DNA from: Methanosarcina sp. UBA402
GTDB taxonomy: Archaea > Halobacteriota > Methanosarcinia > Methanosarcinales > Methanosarcinaceae
Length of the DNA stretch: 8,171 nt
Reading direction: 5' to 3'
Assembly: GCA_002509325.1 (NCBI GenBank)
Contig: DADO01000084.1
Span: 10,742 to 18,912 of the forward strand
This document shows positions 5,141-8,171 of the stretch, piece after piece. Positions within the stretch are counted from its first letter, which is position 1; the number at the start of each line of letters is the position of its first letter. Both the position numbers and the translations under genes were made by a program. The notes under the pieces were generated by a model that had not been told where the DNA came from, searched no databases, and saw nothing but the letters and a program-made list of their open reading frames with translations.

Positions 5141-7462
5141 TTAGAGTTTTTCTGCAAGGCTTCCAAAGTCAAGCCGACTTGAAACCGGGGATTCAGGCTC
5201 CGCTTTTTCCGGATTACCTGTTATTTGAGCAAAGAATTCTTCCATGAGACTTCCCACCTCCTTGGGCGCAATATCAATGAATTCTCTCTTTTCTTCAGCA
5301 GGGAAATAGTCAAAAACCGAGAATTTGCCGAGTTTACGTACCTGGGAACTCTGATAGCGTGAATCAAGGAGTATTCTTACCCCATAGTCTCCAGGAGAAC
5401 GGATTACTCTTCCCATCGCCTGTCTGACCTTCCTGATTGTCGGTACCTGAACTGCAAATTCCCAGCCTTCCCCAAAGCCAAAGACTGTATCATAGGCAGA
5501 CTCGACAGCTTTGATTCGGTCGTTTAGAGCCGGATATCCCACTCCAACCACAATTACTGTTCTTCCCCTGGAATCCCTGAAGTCAATGCCTTCGCTTAAT
5601 GTTCCCCAGAGATAGGTTATAAGGACGGCTTTTCCTCCCTGCTCTCCTATTTTGAAAAACTCCTTTCGAATTTCCTGGGATGAAACCCCGGTTTCGTCAA
5701 GAAAAATACGAATAGAGAGTTCAGGCTCAAGAAGTTTGGTATAACGGAGCGCTTCAGCATAGCTCTGGAAGTAAATAATCACATTGCCGGCTGAGGCAAC
5801 AATAGCTGCAAGCAAGGCTTCTTTCAAATTCTCAAGAGTTTCTGGGCTGTCCCTGTTCTTTGAAAAAAGGGGAGGGACTGAAACCGCAAGTGTAAGCCTT
5901 CTTTCTCTGGGAAAGGTAGTGCCGTAGGAGATTTCTTCGACTTCCCTTGAGATACCAAGTGTGGATTTGATCATTTTGAAGGGCTGCAGAGTAGCCGACA
6001 TAAGCACTGCCGCATAAACGGAATCGAGCAAAGGCTGGGTCACGTTTTTAGGGATGCAGGTAAAGAGCTCGATCCTGCCGGCTATCCTGTCGCTTTTGAA
6101 ATCCCTGCGCACATTCAGGATCGGATAATAGTTCTGCCTGTCTGAAAGCACCAGGTAAGAGGATAAAAAATCGGCAACATACCGGATCTGGGAACGTTTC
6201 GGGACAGAAAGAAGACCTTTTTTATAATTTTCCGCATAAATTTCTTCAAGCCTTCCTCCAAACTCGCCAATCTCCCGCAGCCGGATAAGCACCTTTTCTT
6301 CATTCTCAAACCCTTCTTTTGTTGCTTCTCGCAAGAAACGGGCTTTCAGGATGTCAAAGCGTTCATAGGGGTCACTTATCTGAATGTCCTGCCAGTTTCT
6401 TCCAAGCCTGTTCCTATCCCCAAACTTCAACTTCGAGTCATATGTGTCTTTAAGGGCGGTAAGGAGGCAGGTATACAACTTTTTTGCATACAGTCGGGCT
6501 GCATAATCCTGGTCAAGGGGAATGCCGTTTCCTGAGCCTGTTCCACTCCCAAAGAAAGGGGAATTGTCAGGCTCGGGAGTCTCCCCTACCTCGGACAGAG
6601 CTTTTTCAATAGTCAGTTCCGAGAGCATTATTGAAGAATGAGAACGGGCAGATGCTTCAATATTATGTGCCTCGTCAAAAATCAGGATAATATCTTCAGG
6701 GCCGCGTTCAAGCCATTTAAGCAGAGTCATGAAAATTTCGGCATTGAGCACGTGATGGAAATTGCAGATTAGAAGTTCGGTATTTTTGAGTTCTTTTTTA
6801 AGCAGTTCATACCCGCACATATCCCGGTCTTCGGCATATTCCATTACGTCTTCCGGGCTCCTTACATCAGAAAAGAGCCAGGTTGAAAAATCATTGCCGT
6901 CAAATTTCAGGACTTCATAAAGCTTTGAGCAGGAATTGTTTCTCAAAGCATGAGCTCTTTTCCTGGCTTCTTCGAGTTCTTTTTCAAGCTCGTTTCTCAG
7001 GGCATAAAGGGCAGGATCTTTTGTCCGTTTATATTTCTCATAGGCATCCTTGAGCTCTTTTTCTTTTGAAGAAACTTCTCGTTCAAATTCAAGGAGATCA
7101 TAGGTATTTTCTCCTTTAAGCCTGCACTCTTCGTAACCGAGTTTTTCAGGGCACATGGAAGTCTTGCCCTTAAAAACGATCGTTTTTATATCGTTGCCCC
7201 GGGAGATCTCTCTTGCTTCATTTATAAACTGCACCATCTGCTGATGGACATTGGTGACTATAATGACGACTTTATTGAGTTTTTTCCCCACACTCAATGC
7301 AGGAGCAAGTGCACTCAAAGTCTTGCCTGTCCCGCACGCCCCCTCAAAAAGCACGATTTTTTCATTCAGGAGAGCCGAATGAATTTCCTCCATGGCTTCT
7401 GCCTGATTGGGGTAACAACTTTGTTTTGTAAAATACCGCATGTATCCTTTCTTCTGTGTCAT
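5141..7462 (-). CDS. Fe-S cluster DNA helicase of the XPD/DinG (Rad3) family
   Basis: This 773-residue superfamily 2 helicase should unwind DNA 5' to 3' using ATP, acting in repair or removal of DNA structures. Motifs in order: a Q-like YPNQAEAM (17-24); Walker A GACGTGKT (41-48); an Fe-S domain with cysteines C104, C113, C178 and C216, the last in CGYEL like the CPY motif of XPD; DEAH (263-266); motif III LMSATL (487-492); motif IV NVIIYFQSYAEAL (560-572); motif V GTLSEGIDF (620-628); and motif VI QAMGRVIRSP (681-690). Between C113 and C178 lies a Lys/Glu-rich coiled coil (about 124-172), and a Gly/Ser linker (about 305-313) falls in the Arch region. The start is ATG at 7462; ATG at 7441 (Met8) is an alternative with AAAGGAT close upstream. 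No operon partner is visible: long non-coding DNA flanks both ends. Whether it corresponds to true XPD or to an archaeal DinG-like branch cannot be settled by reading, so no symbol is given. Confidence 0.95.
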   Translation of the reverse strand: MTQKKGYMRYFTKQSCYPNQAEAMEEIHSALLNEKIVLFEGACGTGKTLSALAPALSVGKKLNKVVIIVTNVHQQMVQFINEAREISRGNDIKTIVFKGKTSMCPEKLGYEECRLKGENTYDLLEFEREVSSKEKELKDAYEKYKRTKDPALYALRNELEKELEEARKRAHALRNNSCSKLYEVLKFDGNDFSTWLFSDVRSPEDVMEYAEDRDMCGYELLKKELKNTELLICNFHHVLNAEIFMTLLKWLERGPEDIILIFDEAHNIEASARSHSSIMLSELTIEKALSEVGETPEPDNSPFFGSGTGSGNGIPLDQDYAARLYAKKLYTCLLTALKDTYDSKLKFGDRNRLGRNWQDIQISDPYERFDILKARFLREATKEGFENEEKVLIRLREIGEFGGRLEEIYAENYKKGLLSVPKRSQIRYVADFLSSYLVLSDRQNYYPILNVRRDFKSDRIAGRIELFTCIPKNVTQPLLDSVYAAVLMSATLQPFKMIKSTLGISREVEEISYGTTFPRERRLTLAVSVPPLFSKNRDSPETLENLKEALLAAIVASAGNVIIYFQSYAEALRYTKLLEPELSIRIFLDETGVSSQEIRKEFFKIGEQGGKAVLITYLWGTLSEGIDFRDSRGRTVIVVGVGYPALNDRIKAVESAYDTVFGFGEGWEFAVQVPTIRKVRQAMGRVIRSPGDYGVRILLDSRYQSSQVRKLGKFSVFDYFPAEEKREFIDIAPKEVGSLMEEFFAQITGNPEKAEPESPVSSRLDFGSLAEKL

Positions 7463-7478
7463 ACGTCTAACCTGGTAT

Positions 7479-7500
7479 CTGTCTGATTTCTGTCTGATTT
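7479..7500. repeat. 11-bp tandem duplication before the helicase
   Basis: CTGTCTGATTT occurs twice in a row (7479-7489 and 7490-7500), 16 bp upstream of the helicase ATG, in what should be its leader. It may be a simple slippage product or a small binding site. Confidence 0.7.
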
Positions 7501-7576
7501 CCGATAAGCTCAGTGACTTTCTTACCAGCCCATGATTCTGGAATTGAACCTTCGAAAGTTCTAAATATTTCTGAAA

Positions 7577-7698
7577 ATATTGCTAAAGAGATATTGCTAA
7601 AGAGATATTGCTAACGAGATATTGCTAACGAGATATTGCTAAAGAGGTATTGCTAACGAGATATTGCTAAAGAGGTATTGCTAAAGAGATATTGCTAA
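7577..7698. repeat. 14-bp tandem array, about 8.7 copies (ATATTGCTAAAGAG)
   Basis: Eight full units and one partial unit follow without gaps: 7577, 7591, 7605, 7619, 7633, 7647, 7661, 7675 and 7689 (partial). Two positions vary, the first base (A or G) and the AAAGAG/AACGAG position. The variants are interspersed, not blocked. The array lies 115 bp upstream of the helicase start and is unrelated in sequence to the G-rich array downstream of the gene, although both have a 14-bp period. Confidence 0.95.
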
Positions 7699-7702
7699 AT
7701 GT

Positions 7703-8020
7703 TCTAAACTCACACTGTGCCAGTACTCTAATTTATTATATTTTCCGGATAAAAGCAAAACCCAATATTAACATAAGATACAGGAACAGGATTTACTTTT
7801 ACTTGTTCCATGAGGGTTTATTATTTTAAAATTTTTTAAGACTAATTATTTAAAAACCTTCTGAGATTATCCGAAAAACCCCCACAACGGAGCCGAAGTA
7901 AGAAAACTGCAAATTGAATGATCAATGTTTTATCGTGATCTACTCTCTATATTACTTTCTATATTATTAGTCTATTCTCAATTTGTGACGTATTTCTATA
8001 CGCGGCTGGATTCTCTGTCT
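7703..8020. other. AT-rich intergenic DNA without a gene
   Basis: No open frame with coding character appears on either strand and no tRNA or other structured RNA is recognised. A weak 6-bp inverted repeat (GGAACA/TGTTCC, 7783-7809) is the only local structure, followed by A/T runs at about 7821-7857. Confidence 0.5.
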
Positions 8021-8113
8021 CGTGATCTATTTCTCTTATCGTGATTTGTTTCTCTTATCGCAATCCGTTCTCTATTTGAGTCTATTCTCTATCTCACAAT
8101 CTATAATTCTTTC
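8021..8113. repeat. Degenerate 19-bp tandem repeats
   Basis: CGTGATCTATTTCTCTTAT at 8021-8039 is followed by a copy with two changes at 8040-8058 and a more decayed copy at 8059-8077. Related TCTATTCTCTATCT and CACAATCTATAATTCTTTC elements continue to about 8113. Similar fragments (GTGATCTACTCTCTAT near 7937) occur earlier, so the family may extend over 200 bp. Confidence 0.6.
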
Positions 8114-8171
8114 AGGCAAATTGAAATTCTGCCTCGCAGTTACTGTTTATCCAGCATACAAATATCCAGCA

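Noticed and set aside
7540..7556. Minus-strand GGTTCAATTCC resembling a tRNA T-loop
   Set aside because: The flanking bases form only two pairs around the loop, and no acceptor, anticodon or D arm is present, so it is neither a tRNA nor a convincing tRNA-derived attachment site.
7783..7809. Terminator or operator hairpin GGAACA/TGTTCC
   Set aside because: The stem is only 6 bp with a loop of about 15 nt, as expected by chance in AT-rich DNA, and no gene ends nearby.

Overview
All six recognisable genes lie on the minus strand, so they read from right to left. The content points to a methanogenic archaeon, most likely a Methanosarcina or close relative. The evidence is a methanopterin-biosynthesis gene, an archaeal fibrillarin/Nop5 pair, an archaeal XPD/DinG-type helicase, TATA-like promoter elements, and long AT-rich intergenic stretches full of short tandem repeats. 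The genus is an inference from gene style; the sequence alone does not fix the species.

Layout in the direction of transcription. (1) 8171-7463: about 700 bp with no supportable gene, holding degenerate 19-bp repeats (about 8021-8113), an 8.7-copy 14-bp array (7577-7698) and an 11-bp tandem duplication just before the helicase start. (2) 7462-5141: a 773-residue Fe-S superfamily 2 DNA helicase. (3) 5140-4543: about 600 bp of non-coding DNA. It begins with a G-rich 14-bp-period array (17 TTAGGAA cores) that abuts the helicase stop codon, then a possible terminator, then an imperfectly duplicated segment that forms the gerW promoter/leader. (4) 4542-4108: a GerW (YtfJ)-family protein. (5) 4001-2760: a membrane-anchored DUF2953 (YtfI-like) protein. 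Its middle has been inflated by a charged insert containing 18 perfect-length GIEE/GVEE tetrapeptides. (6) 2759-2685: a short promoter region with three copies of a 20-bp repeat. (7) 2684-31: a compact run of mptG (beta-RFAP synthase), nop5 and flpA. mptG and nop5 overlap by 4 bp; nop5 and flpA abut.

How the genes work together. Nop5 and FlpA are the scaffold and the methyltransferase of the archaeal box C/D sRNP, which 2'-O-methylates rRNA and tRNA. Their coupling to mptG, the first committed methanopterin enzyme, joins RNA modification to C1-cofactor synthesis in one probable transcript. GerW and DUF2953 are neighbours in spore-forming Firmicutes as ytfJ and ytfI, and here the pair appears in an organism that does not sporulate. 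The helicase looks like a stand-alone DNA repair or structure-resolving enzyme. It is flanked by two unrelated tandem arrays that share a 14-bp period.

The most unusual material is the repeat content: the GIEE expansion inside a gene, the telomere-like G-rich array, the second 14-bp array, and the triple repeat at the mptG promoter. None is proven to be a functional system.
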